Positions 27,149 through 36,336 are shown, numbered from the stretch's first letter. The stretch: DNA of 64,000 nucleotides from Pseudochrobactrum saccharolyticum (GCF_008801715.1 NZ_VZPG01000006.1:62001-126000), one strand, 5' to 3'. Program-made: numbers and translations. The notes: a model not told the origin generated them from the sequence alone.

Positions 27149-28954
27149 TTAGTTTACCGCCTGCTGAAATTGCAGGCTGGCAAGGCGGGCATAAATCCCG
27201 CCGGACTGGCTCAGGCTTGTATGAGTGCCCTGCTCAACAATGCGCCCCTGATCCATAACCAGAATATGATCCGCTTTCAGCACGGTCGCCAAACGATGCG
27301 CAATCACCAGTGTCGTGCGTCCCTGCATCAGATGTTCCAGCGCTTTCTGCACCAGCATTTCACTCTGCGCATCCAGTGCCGAAGTCGCTTCATCAAGCAA
27401 CAGCACCGGCGCATCCCGCAGCAAAGCGCGGGCAATAGCAATGCGCTGACGCTGACCACCGGAGAGCATTACGCCACGCTCACCAACCGGTGCATCATAG
27501 CCACCTTCAAGCGCCATGATAAATTCATGCGCCTGCGCAGCCTTTGCTGCAGCTTCAATTTCCGCATTACTGGCATCCGGTCGTCCGAAAGCGATATTTT
27601 CACGAATACTGGCAGCAAAAATCGTCACATCCTGCGGCACCAACGCAATATTACCGCGCAGATCATCCAGCGACAATTGCCGCAGATCCTTACCATCCAG
27701 CAGGATTTTGCCCTGTAGCGGATCATAATAACGCAGCAGCAAGGCGATCAGTGTCGATTTACCGGCACCGGAGGCACCGACAATCGCAACTGTCTTGCCC
27801 GGTTCAATCACAAAGCTCACATCATGAAGGGCTTGGTGCTCTGGTCGTGTTGGATAAGCAAATTCCACATGAGAAAATTCAACGCGGCCTTCAGCACGGA
27901 TAAGTCTGACCGGTTGCGCCGGTGAAGCGACAGCTGATTCTTCATTCAGCAATTCCACCAGCCGCTCCGCCGCACCGGCAGCCTGTGCCAGTTCCGCCCA
28001 AACCTCCGACAAAGCACCGAGCGAACCTGCCGCCACCACTGCATAGATCAGAAACTGCCCCAATGTGCCCGCAGACATCCGGCCGCTCATCACATCATGC
28101 GAGCCGAACCAAAGCACCGCCACAACGCTGGCGAAAATGATAAAGATTGCAAAAGCCGTCAGGATCGAGCGGGAGAGAATCGATTGCTGTGCCGCATCAT
28201 AAGCGCCATCAACCGCGCCGGTATAATGTGCAATTGCCGGTGCTTCATGGGTAAAAGCCTGTACGGTGCGCACTGCGGCAATTTTTTCTCCCGCATAGGC
28301 AGTCGCCAGCGCCAGCTCATCCTGCGCGCGGCGTGACCGGCGGCGGACAGAGCGGCCAAAGGCCACCAGCGGCAATACGATGAGCGGAATAGCAGCCAGC
28401 ACAAGCGCCGATAATTTAGGACTGGTGACTACCATCATCACCACCGCACCGATCACCAGAATCAGATTGCGCAAGGCGATAGAAGCCGTAGCACCGACAG
28501 CGGATTTCACCTGTGTTGTATCGGCTGTCAGGCGGGAAACGATCTCTCCGGACTGCACTTCATCAAAAAAAGCAGGCGAAAGGCGGGTAACATGGGCAAA
28601 AACATCACGCCGCAGGTCAGCAACAATGCGCTCCCCCAGCGTGATCACGAAATAATAGCGCGCAGCAGAGGCCACAGCCAGCACCGCAGCCAGAACCATT
28701 AAGGCAGCAAAAGACGTATCAACCAGACTGCTCGAAGCCGATATCAACCCGTTATCCAGCAGGCTGCGCACAGCCACCGGCAGAACCAAGGTTGCCATTG
28801 CGGCAGTGACCAATGCAACCAGCGCACCGGCAACAGAGCGGGGATATTGACGGACGTAAGGAAAGATTCGCGCCAGCGGCTTTAAGGACCGGCGTGGCTT
28901 TTTACCGCTCTCGGCCTCAGAAACCGCTTTGTTTTGTAAATTCGTCGCTGTCAT
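27149..28954 (-). CDS. MsbA-like ABC exporter (fused permease and ATPase)
   Basis: A 601-residue half-transporter. The N-terminal part has six membrane helices (first near 40-66) and the cytoplasmic coupling segments ([22 protein letters not shown]). The ATPase has Walker [10 protein letters not shown] (393-401), signature LSGGQRQR (497-504), Walker [13 protein letters not shown] and the H-loop VIAHRLATV. It resembles MsbA-related lipid or drug exporters of alphaproteobacteria. The substrate is not determinable. It is monocistronic and divergent from rpmE. Confidence 0.9.
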   Translation of the reverse strand: MTATNLQNKAVSEAESGKKPRRSLKPLARIFPYVRQYPRSVAGALVALVTAAMATLVLPVAVRSLLDNGLISASSSLVDTSFAALMVLAAVLAVASAARYYFVITLGERIVADLRRDVFAHVTRLSPAFFDEVQSGEIVSRLTADTTQVKSAVGATASIALRNLILVIGAVVMMVVTSPKLSALVLAAIPLIVLPLVAFGRSVRRRSRRAQDELALATAYAGEKIAAVRTVQAFTHEAPAIAHYTGAVDGAYDAAQQSILSRSILTAFAIFIIFASVVAVLWFGSHDVMSGRMSAGTLGQFLIYAVVAAGSLGALSEVWAELAQAAGAAERLVELLNEESAVASPAQPVRLIRAEGRVEFSHVEFAYPTRPEHQALHDVSFVIEPGKTVAIVGASGAGKSTLIALLLRYYDPLQGKILLDGKDLRQLSLDDLRGNIALVPQDVTIFAASIRENIAFGRPDASNAEIEAAAKAAQAHEFIMALEGGYDAPVGERGVMLSGGQRQRIAIARALLRDAPVLLLDEATSALDAQSEMLVQKALEHLMQGRTTLVIAHRLATVLKADHILVMDQGRIVEQGTHTSLSQSGGIYARLASLQFQQAVN

Positions 28955-29137
28955 TCTGCTTGCTTGCTATATTGCGCCCTTGTTATTAGCTGCTGCCTGA
29001 TGTATAGGCTCCCCAACCCTTTTGGAAGCCGTAGCCGTATTGTCTGCAGCTTCAATGAGACAAGTGGGCGTATCTGCCGCAGTTCCGGTGATGGCCGGGG
29101 CGTGGCTAAATGCCATAAACCTTTCAGGAAGCTGACT

Positions 29138-29359
29138 ATGAAAGCAGACATTCATCCGGATTACCACACCATCAAAGTTGTTATGACTGATGGTACCGAA
29201 TATTCAACACGCTCCACCTGGGGTAAAGAAGGCGATACGATGAACCTCGATATCGATCCTTTGAGCCATCCGGCATGGACCGGCGGCAACCAGCAGCTGA
29301 TGGATCGCGGTGGCCGCGTTACCAAGTTCAAGAACCGCTTCGGCAATCTGGGTATCTAA
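29138..29359 (+). CDS. rpmE: 50S ribosomal protein L31, cysteine-free form
   Basis: A 73-residue protein ([27 protein letters not shown]...). The ATG has AGGA eight bases upstream; a longer reading frame extends 58 codons further but has no family similarity. It contains no cysteine, so it is the zinc-independent form of L31. A terminator follows immediately. Confidence 0.95.
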   Translation: MKADIHPDYHTIKVVMTDGTEYSTRSTWGKEGDTMNLDIDPLSHPAWTGGNQQLMDRGGRVTKFKNRFGNLGI

Positions 29360-29382
29360 TTCCCAGCTTCTTGATGAGAATA

Positions 29383-29410
29383 AAAAAGCTCCGCAATGCG
29401 GAGCTTTTTT
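29383..29410 (+). terminator. Terminator after rpmE
   Basis: AAAAAGCTCCGC-AAT-GCGGAGCTTTTTT, 24 bases past the rpmE stop. Confidence 0.88.
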
Positions 29411-29431
29411 ATGACCTGTCTCTTTGTTTTG

Positions 29432-29477
29432 TGCATTTACCTCACGCAAAACCGGTTCCCACTTTTGCTGGAAATGC
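29432..29477 (+). repeat. Partial palindromic repeat, copy C (module 2 only)
   Basis: gcatttacctcacgcaaaac to cccacttttgctggaaatgc, the second module of the composite repeat with diverged arms. It lies at the 3' end of the MurI-like gene. Confidence 0.6.
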
Positions 29478-29485
29478 AGCAGGTT

Positions 29486-30271
29486 TTAATAGGGCCGCAC
29501 CGGTTCCAGCGGAATATCAACGCCAATCGCGCTGAGCATCTTCCGGAATGTCGCCAGATCGTAGCGTTCATCTTCCGTCACCAAGGCGCGGATCTTCCCC
29601 TGCCCCTTAGTGCCCTGACCGATCCTTGAAACCATATCTTTGGCAGGATCGAGAAAATGGCACTGCGGACGGGCATTTTCAAAAAACCGGCGCAACCATG
29701 GCAGATGTGTACTGGAAAGAGTCAGCACATCAATCTCCGGATATTTAGCAAAAACTTGCGCCAGAAATGCATCAACCGCTGTCTGTGTTTTCTCCGGTGC
29801 AAACAGAAACGCACCTGATTCTACCAGCTCCACCATCGGCGAGGCATTAATCAGCGCCACACGGTCACTATAGGCGCTGTGTTCAGCCACGAATTCACCG
29901 ATCATCGGACTTTCCACCAGCGACTGAACACCCATAATCCCGACATGTCCGCTATGGGATAACCCCCATGCCTCCCGCAGAGGCGGATAGACGCCGAAAA
30001 GCGGCAGATGAATATCCTGACTAAGTTCCTCCAGCACCATAATCGACGGCGCATTGGAAGCGATCACAATCGCACAAGGATTGAAGCTTGAGAGATAATC
30101 AATCGTGCGGCGCATCACCTGAATCAGTTCAGCGCGGCTTTTGCCGCCATAAGGAAAACTGGCACGGTCAGCAAAATAAATAATATCCTGATGCGGCAAG
30201 CGGTTGCGGATTTCCGCAACGACAGCATAGCTGCCGATACCTGCATCAAAAACAGCAATCGGTCTGTGCAT
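29486..30271 (-). CDS. Glutamate racemase-like protein lacking both catalytic cysteines
   Basis: A 261-residue protein with the MurI fold: DAGIGSYAVV at the N-terminus, YFADRASFPYGGKS, then VIASNAPSIMV and TLSSTHLPWL. In true MurI enzymes these blocks read DSGVGG, D....PYG, ACNTAS and GCTHYP, where the two cysteines remove and donate the alpha proton. Here they are Ser72 and Ser187, and the first-motif serine is Ala10, so racemase activity is unlikely. The reading frame is intact and well kept elsewhere. It lies alone between rpmE and yebC. It may be a pseudoenzyme with a regulatory or binding role. Confidence 0.82.
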   Translation of the reverse strand: MHRPIAVFDAGIGSYAVVAEIRNRLPHQDIIYFADRASFPYGGKSRAELIQVMRRTIDYLSSFNPCAIVIASNAPSIMVLEELSQDIHLPLFGVYPPLREAWGLSHSGHVGIMGVQSLVESPMIGEFVAEHSAYSDRVALINASPMVELVESGAFLFAPEKTQTAVDAFLAQVFAKYPEIDVLTLSSTHLPWLRRFFENARPQCHFLDPAKDMVSRIGQGTKGQGKIRALVTEDERYDLATFRKMLSAIGVDIPLEPVRPY

Positions 30272-30312
30272 AGATCATTCTCCCGTTTCCGTATTGCGGA
30301 ACGGTGTCCGCC

Positions 30313-30438
30313 TCGAGAGCGATTTACGCCCGGATTAAATCACAGCAATCGCTCTCGATTCTTAGAGTCGTCGCATTTCATTGCCATCAAACTATTCAAC
30401 CTGACGCTGAAATGCTCCGGCCCGTCTCAGATATGCTC
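30313..30438. repeat. Composite palindromic repeat, diverged copy H
   Basis: Starts with a perfect 11-bp stem (TCGAGAGCGAT, 30313-30323, with its complement at 30348-30358), followed by a second arm pair gtcgcatttc / gaaatgctc and ending in atgctcta. Same layout as copies A and B but with changed sequence. Confidence 0.55.
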
Positions 30439-30502
30439 TATCAATTTAGTGTCCCGATTTTACCTGCCAAGGTCAACAGGACGATTATATGGCACAAAAA
30501 GC

Positions 30503-30536
30503 AAAACCTCCGGCAACGTCAGCTGCCGGAGGTTTT
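30503..30536 (-). terminator. Terminator after yebC
   Basis: AAAACCTCCGGCA and its exact complement around an eight-base loop, with a T-rich tail on the minus strand, about 25 bases past the yebC stop. Confidence 0.88.
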
Positions 30537-30558
30537 AATATTGAGCAAGGATGCTAAA

Positions 30559-31305
30559 TTATACGCTCAGCTTGGCCAGCACTTCTTCGCTGACTTCAAA
30601 ATTGGCGTAAACATTCTGCACATCATCATCATCTTCCAGTGTCGAAATCAGACGCAGAACGGACTGTGCCTTTTCTTCATCAACCGGAGCCGAAGTCTGC
30701 GGCTTCCAGACTGCCTTGATGGATTCAGCTTCGCCAAGTGCTGCTTCCAGCGCTTTGGAAACTTCGCCGAGATCTTCAAAAGCACAGATAATGACATGGC
30801 CTTCTTCATCAGACTGCACGTCTTCAGCACCGGCCTCAATCCCTGCTTCCATAACGGTGTCAGCATCGCCGGCAGTAGGCTTATAGACGATCTCGCCAAC
30901 GCGGGAGAACATGAAGCCCACGGAGCCGGTTTCACCCAGCGCACCACCGGATTTGGTGAAAGCAGCACGCACATTGGATGCGGTACGGTTGCGGTTGTCT
31001 GTCAGCGCCTCAACGATAACAGCCACACCGCCCGGGCCGTAGCCTTCGTAGCGTACTTCATCATAGTTCTCGGAATCGGCACCGGCAGCTTTTTTGATCG
31101 CGCGCTCGATATTGTCCTTTGGCATGGACTGCGCTTTAGCGTTCTGAATTGCCAGACGCAGACGCGCATTCATCGACGGATCAGGCAGACCCTGCTTGGC
31201 TGCAACGGTAATTTCGCGTGCAAGCTTGGAGAACATTTTCGACCGCATGGCATCCTGTCTGCCTTTGCGGTGCATAATATTTTTAAACTGTGAATGGCCG
31301 GCCAT
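30559..31305 (-). CDS. yebC: YebC/PmpR family regulator (TACO1-like)
   Basis: A 248-residue member of the YebC family, proteins reported as DNA-binding regulators and, more recently, as ribosome helpers at proline stretches. The N-terminus [32 protein letters not shown] is the family signature; domain 2 contains [23 protein letters not shown] and [14 protein letters not shown]. The usual SKW in the N-terminus is SQF here. In many relatives it precedes ruvCAB; in this genome it is about 13 kb away. Confidence 0.94.
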   Translation of the reverse strand: MAGHSQFKNIMHRKGRQDAMRSKMFSKLAREITVAAKQGLPDPSMNARLRLAIQNAKAQSMPKDNIERAIKKAAGADSENYDEVRYEGYGPGGVAVIVEALTDNRNRTASNVRAAFTKSGGALGETGSVGFMFSRVGEIVYKPTAGDADTVMEAGIEAGAEDVQSDEEGHVIICAFEDLGEVSKALEAALGEAESIKAVWKPQTSAPVDEEKAQSVLRLISTLEDDDDVQNVYANFEVSEEVLAKLSV

Positions 31306-31690
31306 AGCACCCCTGTTCAGGTTCTAAAATTTGGGCACGGGATTGAATATGCGGCGCAGCAAGAGCGAGGCATCCGCATTCATCCCTGCGGAATGTGCGC
31401 TTTATAAGGAAAATGGTGTGCCACGTCCAGCCACACCACACCGCACTTCTTTGCAGGCTGCGATAATATCGTCTTTTCATTGCAGATGATAGTTTTTTAC
31501 ACCGGTTCCGAGCTCTGCAACTGGACACGCTCTGATATGCGCCTTATCAATAACGTGAATATATTATGCCGCATCTCTGGCATTATACTCATTCTCAAAC
31601 CTTTATTTGCCCGTACCTTTATTTGAATCCCAGAATGCTCTATCCACGGGCAAGCTCTGAAACTGCCCGTTAAACCGGATATAGATTGAC
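31306..31690. other. yebC-bioR intergenic region
   Basis: About 385 bases shared by two divergent genes. It contains a BioR-like box at 31544-31553, given separately, and fragments resembling the repeats. No gene supported. Confidence 0.45.
31544..31553. promoter_or_regulatory. Possible BioR box upstream of bioR
   Basis: TTATCAATAA matches the BioR consensus TTATMKATAA at nine of ten positions and lies about 138 bases before the bioR start. It would fit autoregulation. Confidence 0.4.
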
Positions 31691-32377
31691 GTGACCGAAC
31701 AGCCAGCCGCACCGCGACAGAAAAACGACACGATAGCCGCACAGATCAGCAAGATTCTGTCGCAGCGTATCATCGCCGGTGAACTGGAACCGGGGGCAAA
31801 ACTGCGTCAGGATCATATTGCCGATGAATTCGGCACCAGCCATGTGCCGGTGCGCGAAGCTTTTCGTCGTCTTGAAGCACAGGGGCTTGCAGTGTCCGAG
31901 CCGCGCCGTGGTGTGCGTGTTGCCTCTTTCTCGCTTGCAGAAATCCGCGAAGTTGCGGAAATGCGCGCCGCACTGGAAGTGCTGGCCTTGCGCCATGCTG
32001 CACCGCATCTGACCCGCGCCATTCTGGATGAGGCGGAAGAAGCCACCCATGCCGGTGATAATTCCAGTGATGTGCGTTCATGGGAAGCGGCCAACCGCAA
32101 GTTTCACCGTCTGCTGATTACACCTTGCGCCATGCCGCGTCTGCTGGCAACGATTGATGATCTGCATGATGCCAGCGCACGCTTTCTGTTCGTCTCATGG
32201 CGCGCAGAATGGGAAGCCCGTACCGATCACGACCATCTGGCTATTCTTGCAGCCCTGCGGGACGGCGATGTGGAGCAGGCTGCCAATATTCTCACCCGCC
32301 ATGTGCAGTGGATTGGCCGCAAGCCGGTAACCAGCCCGTCAGGCAAAGTGCGCGATGCCTTTGCGATTGTCGGTTAA
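31691..32377 (+). CDS. bioR: GntR family regulator, probable biotin repressor BioR
   Basis: A 228-residue FadR-subfamily GntR protein. The winged helix (LSQRIIAGELEPGAKLRQDHIADEFGTSHVPVREAFRRLEAQGLAVSEPRRG) is followed by an FCD ligand domain with metal-site residues (AANRKFHRLL, DHDHLAIL). The start is GTG, with an in-frame stop three codons upstream, so no earlier start exists. It is next to bioY, with consensus BioR boxes between, which is why I name it BioR. BioR replaces BirA-type repression of biotin genes in many alphaproteobacteria. Confidence 0.78.
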   Translation: MTEQPAAPRQKNDTIAAQISKILSQRIIAGELEPGAKLRQDHIADEFGTSHVPVREAFRRLEAQGLAVSEPRRGVRVASFSLAEIREVAEMRAALEVLALRHAAPHLTRAILDEAEEATHAGDNSSDVRSWEAANRKFHRLLITPCAMPRLLATIDDLHDASARFLFVSWRAEWEARTDHDHLAILAALRDGDVEQAANILTRHVQWIGRKPVTSPSGKVRDAFAIVG

Positions 32378-32399
32378 AATAAAACCAATTCCGCATAAA

Positions 32400-32409
32400 T
32401 TATCTATAA
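32400..32409. promoter_or_regulatory. BioR box between bioR and bioY
   Basis: TTATCTATAA matches the published BioR consensus TTATMKATAA at every position. It lies 23 bases after the bioR stop. Confidence 0.7.
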
Positions 32410-32585
32410 AATATATCAATTCATAACTCTCAGAGCAGATGCGGGCAGTTTTAAAACCTGCCCTTGCCCGAATAGCTGTAATCCGCTCTGTTTACGACCC
32501 GTCTATAAACAATTTTACGACAATTCTGTCTGGCCAAGTCGTGCAAATTGACCTAATGATTTTTACGATAGATGCACATTGCAAA

Positions 32586-32595
32586 CTATCTATAA
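32586..32595. promoter_or_regulatory. Second BioR-like box, nearer bioY
   Basis: CTATCTATAA differs from the BioR consensus at one position and lies about 124 bases before the bioY start, in the likely promoter region. Confidence 0.5.
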
Positions 32596-32602
32596 TTTCA
32601 CC

Positions 32603-32704
32603 AGAGTGTGTCGCATATCATTTTACCCGCTGCACCCGCTCTCAGTTTTTGTTTATTGCATGATCGTGCCCGTCAAATAAGATCATTTGAATACACATCA
32701 TGCT
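32603..32704 (+). repeat. Composite palindromic repeat, copy D
   Basis: Module 1 agagtgtgtcgcat to gcacccgctct, then a variant second module gcatgatcgtgcccg to acatcatgc. It lies between the second BioR box and the bioY ribosome-binding site, so it would form part of the bioY leader. Confidence 0.7.
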
Positions 32705-32718
32705 ATAAGGAGCTTTTC

Positions 32719-33294
32719 ATGTCTCTCGCACATGCAGTTCGCAAACCGGCTTTCAGCCCGCTCAATCTCGACAATCGCAGCGCGGCCATGAAATTATTTG
32801 CCGTCATTTCCGGCACCATGATTCTCGCACTGACCTCCCAGATCACAGTGCCTATGCTGCCGGTTCCAATCACCCTGCAGACACTGGTTGTTCCGCTGAT
32901 CGGCGCACTTTATGGCTGGCGTCTTGGCGCACTCACTGTGCTTGCATGGCTCGGTGAAGCAGCAATGGGCATGCCTGTTCTTGCCGGTGGCAACGGCACT
33001 CTGGCCGCTTTTGCAGGCCCGACAGCCGGTTACCTGTTTGCATTCCCTGTTATCGCAGCCCTCACCGGCTATCTGGCTGAACGCGGCTGGAACGGCAGCA
33101 GCCTGCCAAAAGCTTTCGCCGCTTTCCTGACCGCCAATATTCTGGCTCTGGTTCTCGGCGCAGCATGGCTGAGCCTGTCAGTCGGTGTTGAAAAAGCTGT
33201 ACTGGTTGGTGTTACACCATTCCTGATCGGCGCACTGATCAAATCCGCTCTCGGCGCTTCGATCCTGAAAGCTTCTTTCCGTAAAGACGCTTAA
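32719..33294 (+). CDS. bioY: Biotin transporter BioY
   Basis: The substrate-binding S component of the biotin ECF transporter. It is 191 residues long with about six membrane helices. The family motif is PMLPVPITLQTLVVPLIGALYGWRLGALTVLAWLGEAAMGMPVLAGGNG, followed by GPTAGYLFAFPVIAALTGYLAERGW. AAGGAG lies six bases before the ATG. No bioM or bioN energising subunits are adjacent, so it either works alone or shares units encoded elsewhere. Likely repressed by BioR through the boxes upstream. Confidence 0.94.
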   Translation: MSLAHAVRKPAFSPLNLDNRSAAMKLFAVISGTMILALTSQITVPMLPVPITLQTLVVPLIGALYGWRLGALTVLAWLGEAAMGMPVLAGGNGTLAAFAGPTAGYLFAFPVIAALTGYLAERGWNGSSLPKAFAAFLTANILALVLGAAWLSLSVGVEKAVLVGVTPFLIGALIKSALGASILKASFRKDA

Positions 33295-33318
33295 TCGCTT
33301 TTGAGCTTCGGCAAAAAT

Positions 33319-33354
33319 AAAAGCCCCGTTGCAGATCATTGCAACGGGGCTTTT
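33319..33354. terminator. Terminator between bioY and terC
   Basis: AAAAGCCCCGTTGCA and its exact complement with a six-base loop, flanked by A and T runs. It serves both convergent genes. Confidence 0.9.
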
Positions 33355-33377
33355 TCATATGCGGATTTTATACTGAT

Positions 33378-34124
33378 TTACTCAGCAGGCTTATTACGGC
33401 GACGTGCCAGCATATTGAGGATTTCGACCAGCGCCGAGAAGCCCATCGCAGCATAGATATAGCCTTTCGGCACATGATAACCGAAGCCATCGGCAATCAG
33501 GGTCATACCGATCATCAGCAGGAAGCCCAGCGCCAGCATAACGATTGTCGGGTTCTTACCGATAAAGTGCGACAGCGGGTCAGCAGCAAGCAGCATCACT
33601 GTTACAGCACCGACAACAGCAATCACCATGATCACGATCTCATCGGTCATACCAACCGCTGTGATGATACTGTCGACAGAGAAGACCAGATCAAGCAACA
33701 GGATCTGTGTAATTGCAGCCCCCATGCTCAATGTCACAACTTTACCTGCACCGGCTTTGGCACCGTCATGAGGATCAACCGTGTGATGAATTTCCTTGGT
33801 CGCTTTCCAGACAAGGAACAGACCACCGGCAATCAGAATAATATCGCGCCATGAGAACTGATTACCGAACAGCTCAATCACCGGATCCTTCATCTGTACG
33901 ATGATGGAAATTGTGAACAACAGTCCGAGACGCAGGATCAGCGCAGCACCAATACCGATTTTTCGGGCTTTTGCCTGCTGATGCAGCGGCAGCTTATTGG
34001 TGAGGATCGAGATAAAGATCAGATTATCAATGCCGAGAACAATTTCCATGACCAGCAATGTGACCAAGGCAGCCCATCCCGCAGGGCTGTTCAAAAAACC
34101 AAAATACTCAGCGAAAAATTCCAT
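33378..34124 (-). CDS. TerC family integral membrane protein
   Basis: A 248-residue protein with seven or eight membrane helices. TerC hallmarks are [16 protein letters not shown] near the N-terminus (with Met for the first Leu) and [17 protein letters not shown] in the middle, each with an acidic residue in a membrane helix that suggests metal-ion handling. TerC proteins are linked to tellurite resistance, manganese export or metalation of secreted proteins. No ter operon is nearby, so a general metal-export role is more likely than tellurite resistance. Confidence 0.9.
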   Translation of the reverse strand: MEFFAEYFGFLNSPAGWAALVTLLVMEIVLGIDNLIFISILTNKLPLHQQAKARKIGIGAALILRLGLLFTISIIVQMKDPVIELFGNQFSWRDIILIAGGLFLVWKATKEIHHTVDPHDGAKAGAGKVVTLSMGAAITQILLLDLVFSVDSIITAVGMTDEIVIMVIAVVGAVTVMLLAADPLSHFIGKNPTIVMLALGFLLMIGMTLIADGFGYHVPKGYIYAAMGFSALVEILNMLARRRNKPAE

Positions 34125-34454
34125 TCAGGCGCCCTTTGCGTCGAAGAATTATTGATAGATCTGTAATGTAAGCATATCCGGCAAATACCATGCGGCTTTG
34201 CATCAGATAGTGCGCAAAGCCAAAGAGACAGGTGAGCTGCGTCATTTTACTTATGACAAAACAGTTCAAAACTCAGTCCATGTTCCGGTTATAAACCGCC
34301 TATACAGGCAATAAAGACTTGAACACGCACAGATATTTTACAATCTCATGAAATCACGAGACAGGCACATGGGAAAAGAATGCCTGTTTTTCAATAAAAC
34401 AGAAGCCCAACATTTTATTTCTGTCTGAAATATTTCGCATGTTCGGCCAAACAA
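34125..34454. other. terC-ymdB intergenic region
   Basis: About 330 AT-rich bases upstream of terC. A weak plus-strand hairpin (ACAGGCA ... TGCCTGT then TTTT, 34361-34390) has no upstream gene on that strand. No other feature seen. Confidence 0.4.
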
Positions 34455-34487
34455 AAAACCCGCATATCCGTAAAATATGCGGGTTTT
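34455..34487 (-). terminator. Terminator after ymdB
   Basis: AAAACCCGCATAT pairs with ATATGCGGGTTTT around a seven-base loop, about 27 bases past the ymdB stop. Confidence 0.88.
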
Positions 34488-34513
34488 ATAATTTTATTCA
34501 GCAAAACGATACT

Positions 34514-35338
34514 TTAGCGCCAGAAAGACGGAATAGTTTCTTCAAGCCGCGGTCCGATGCGTAATGGCGCCGCCTTTTCTGCCAGACCAGTACGGTCAGA
34601 AATTTCAACCCCGATACCGCTGATGGTTGCAGGGCCGCTGGCAGCCTCAAAGCGCCCCTTCGGCACTTTGGAGAGAAAACGGTTGAGCGGCTCTTCTTTG
34701 TCCATACCCAGCGATGAATCATAATCACCGCACATACCGGCATCAGACATATAGGCCGTACCATTGGTCAGAATCTGGCAGTCAGCAGTCGGGACATGGG
34801 TATGTGTTCCCACAACCAGACTGGCGCGGCCATCGACAAAATGGCCGAAACATTGCTTTTCACTGGTGGCTTCCGCGTGGAAATCAAAGATCACCGCATC
34901 TGCCTGTTCACCAAGCGGGCAGGCTCCGAGAATTTCCTCACCGGCCTTAAACGGATCATCCAGATCAGGATGCATGAAAACACGCCCCATAATATTGGCG
35001 ACCAGTACACGTGCACCGTTCTTAGCAATATAGAGACCGGAACCTCTACCGGCAGTGCCTTTCGGAAAATTCGCAGGGCGCAAAAAGCGATCTTCGCGGC
35101 GGGAGAAATCCAGAGCCTCGCGCTGATCCCAGACATGATTGCCGGTGGTCATGACATCGGCACCCGCACGGATGGTCTCATGGAAGATTTCTTCCGTCAC
35201 TCCGAAACCACCGGCAGCATTTTCACCGTTTACAACGACAAAATCCAGTTTCAGATCAGAAATCAGACCCGGTAATTTTTCAAAAACTGCTGTGCGACCA
35301 GAGCGGCCAACCATATCACCCAAGAAAAGAAAACGCAT
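34514..35338 (-). CDS. YmdB-type metallophosphoesterase (TIGR00282 family)
   Basis: A 274-residue calcineurin-like phosphoesterase. Metal-binding blocks are FLGDMVGRSGR, VVVNGENAAGGFG, TTGNHVWDQ, FDFHAEATSEK and VVGTHTHVPTAD. The Bacillus member YmdB hydrolyses cyclic nucleotides and affects biofilm choice; the role in alphaproteobacteria is not known to me. The ATG at 35338, with AAGGA just upstream, begins the conserved MRFLFLGD; an in-frame start 15 codons earlier is rejected. It is co-transcribed with the cyclo-ligase gene, 48 bases upstream. Confidence 0.9.
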   Translation of the reverse strand: MRFLFLGDMVGRSGRTAVFEKLPGLISDLKLDFVVVNGENAAGGFGVTEEIFHETIRAGADVMTTGNHVWDQREALDFSRREDRFLRPANFPKGTAGRGSGLYIAKNGARVLVANIMGRVFMHPDLDDPFKAGEEILGACPLGEQADAVIFDFHAEATSEKQCFGHFVDGRASLVVGTHTHVPTADCQILTNGTAYMSDAGMCGDYDSSLGMDKEEPLNRFLSKVPKGRFEAASGPATISGIGVEISDRTGLAEKAAPLRIGPRLEETIPSFWR

Positions 35339-35386
35339 AGATCCTTCAAACCTGCTTTTGGATTTTCCGCAAATATCACGCAAATA

Positions 35387-35977
35387 TCACACTGGCGATG
35401 CCGCAATAAGTCCGGTTTCAGTCAGAATATAATTCAATGCCACATCATGTGGCTCATGGGCTATGTGATCTACCCGTTGGGCATCAAACGCAACACCTAT
35501 CAGCAGCGGATGCTTATTTTTATGGTGTAAAGCTGCAATTGCACGGTCATAATAGCCCGCACCATAGCCGATCCGATTGCCTGCACGGTCAAATGCCGCC
35601 AGCGGAATCAGCATAATATCGGGATCAACAACCGGCGCATCGGCCGGTGGCCCCATTGTACCAAAGCCCGTCTCAACCAGCGTATCGCCAAATGATAAGG
35701 TGCGGAATTCAATAGTCTGCTTATCCAAAATCGCCGGCACACAAAGTGTCATGCCGCGCGCTTCAAGCACCCGCATCAGCGGCCGCGGGTCAATTTCCGA
35801 GCGGATCGGCCAGAAACCGGAGACACAGGCCTTCTCAGGCAGAGTTATGCCATTCAGAAAGTTCTGAACAATGGTCTCAGAAGCAGTGTTACGGAAAATT
35901 TCAGGGAGAGCATTGCGTGCCTGCAGAACAGATTTCCGCAAATCGGCCTTCTGCATTTTCAGATCACCATCCGCCAT
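35387..35977 (-). CDS. fau: 5-formyltetrahydrofolate cyclo-ligase
   Basis: Converts 5-formyl-THF to 5,10-methenyl-THF using ATP, returning stored folate to one-carbon metabolism. It has the family motifs ADLRKSVLQARNAL, FWPIRSEIDPRPLM and the nucleotide-binding IGYGAGYYDRAIA. It is 196 residues from the ATG at 35977, which has AAGGA eight bases upstream; another ATG two codons earlier sits too close to it. It lies directly downstream of zapA and 6S RNA, an arrangement kept from E. coli to alphaproteobacteria. Confidence 0.93.
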   Translation of the reverse strand: MADGDLKMQKADLRKSVLQARNALPEIFRNTASETIVQNFLNGITLPEKACVSGFWPIRSEIDPRPLMRVLEARGMTLCVPAILDKQTIEFRTLSFGDTLVETGFGTMGPPADAPVVDPDIMLIPLAAFDRAGNRIGYGAGYYDRAIAALHHKNKHPLLIGVAFDAQRVDHIAHEPHDVALNYILTETGLIAASPV

Positions 35978-36003
35978 GCTCATTTTCCTTCATTTCACAC
36001 ACC

Positions 36004-36109
36004 TAGAGCGCCGTGTGCCATACTTGGCACACAAAACTCGCTCTAACACTTTAAAATTAGAGCATAATTTCACCTTAAACTGATCCAAGTTTAAGGAATT
36101 ATGCTCTAA
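36004..36109. repeat. Paired hairpin repeat (tagagcg family), copy 2
   Basis: First hairpin tagagcgccgtgtgcca / tggcacacaaaactcgctcta, imperfect; spacer acactttaaaa; second hairpin agagcataattt / aaggaattatgctct. It matches copy 1 (22593) in order and spacer. It lies between 6S RNA and fau. Confidence 0.85.
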
Positions 36110-36169
36110 ACGCCTCTTCCCGATTAAAACAGAAAGACGCGAAAAAAGGCAAATATGAAAAAGGAAAGA

Positions 36170-36330
36170 GCGGCGAACCACAGCGACCGATGAAGCGATT
36201 GATCCCGGGAACCTACAACGTAGGTGGGCACCATATGAAGAAGCCCTCGAGCCTCCTCAGGGACAGTTCCCTTAGAGATCAATAAGGCCCCGGGGATGTT
36301 AAACCTTCTGTCGTGAAGAGCAGTACGCCT
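36170..36330 (-). ncRNA. ssrS: 6S RNA
   Basis: The region between zapA and the cyclo-ligase gene can fold into a long interrupted hairpin with the 6S landmark CTGTCCCTGAGGAG (compare AGTCCCCTGAGCC in E. coli). A 3' side hairpin ACCTAC-GTT-GTAGGT follows, and TTGATC pairs with GATCAA at the ends of the central region. A TATAAT box lies about seven bases upstream of the proposed start. The length of about 160 bases fits alphaproteobacterial 6S RNA. 6S RNA mimics an open promoter and holds sigma-70 polymerase in stationary phase. Both ends are approximate. Confidence 0.85.
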
Positions 36331-36336
36331 GTATTT

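Noticed and set aside
29138-29359. Longer reading of rpmE from 28964
   Set aside because: The extra 58 residues match no L31, and a good ribosome-binding site marks 29138.
33378-34124. Tellurite resistance operon
   Set aside because: Only a TerC-family gene is present; no terA, terB, terD or terZ neighbours.
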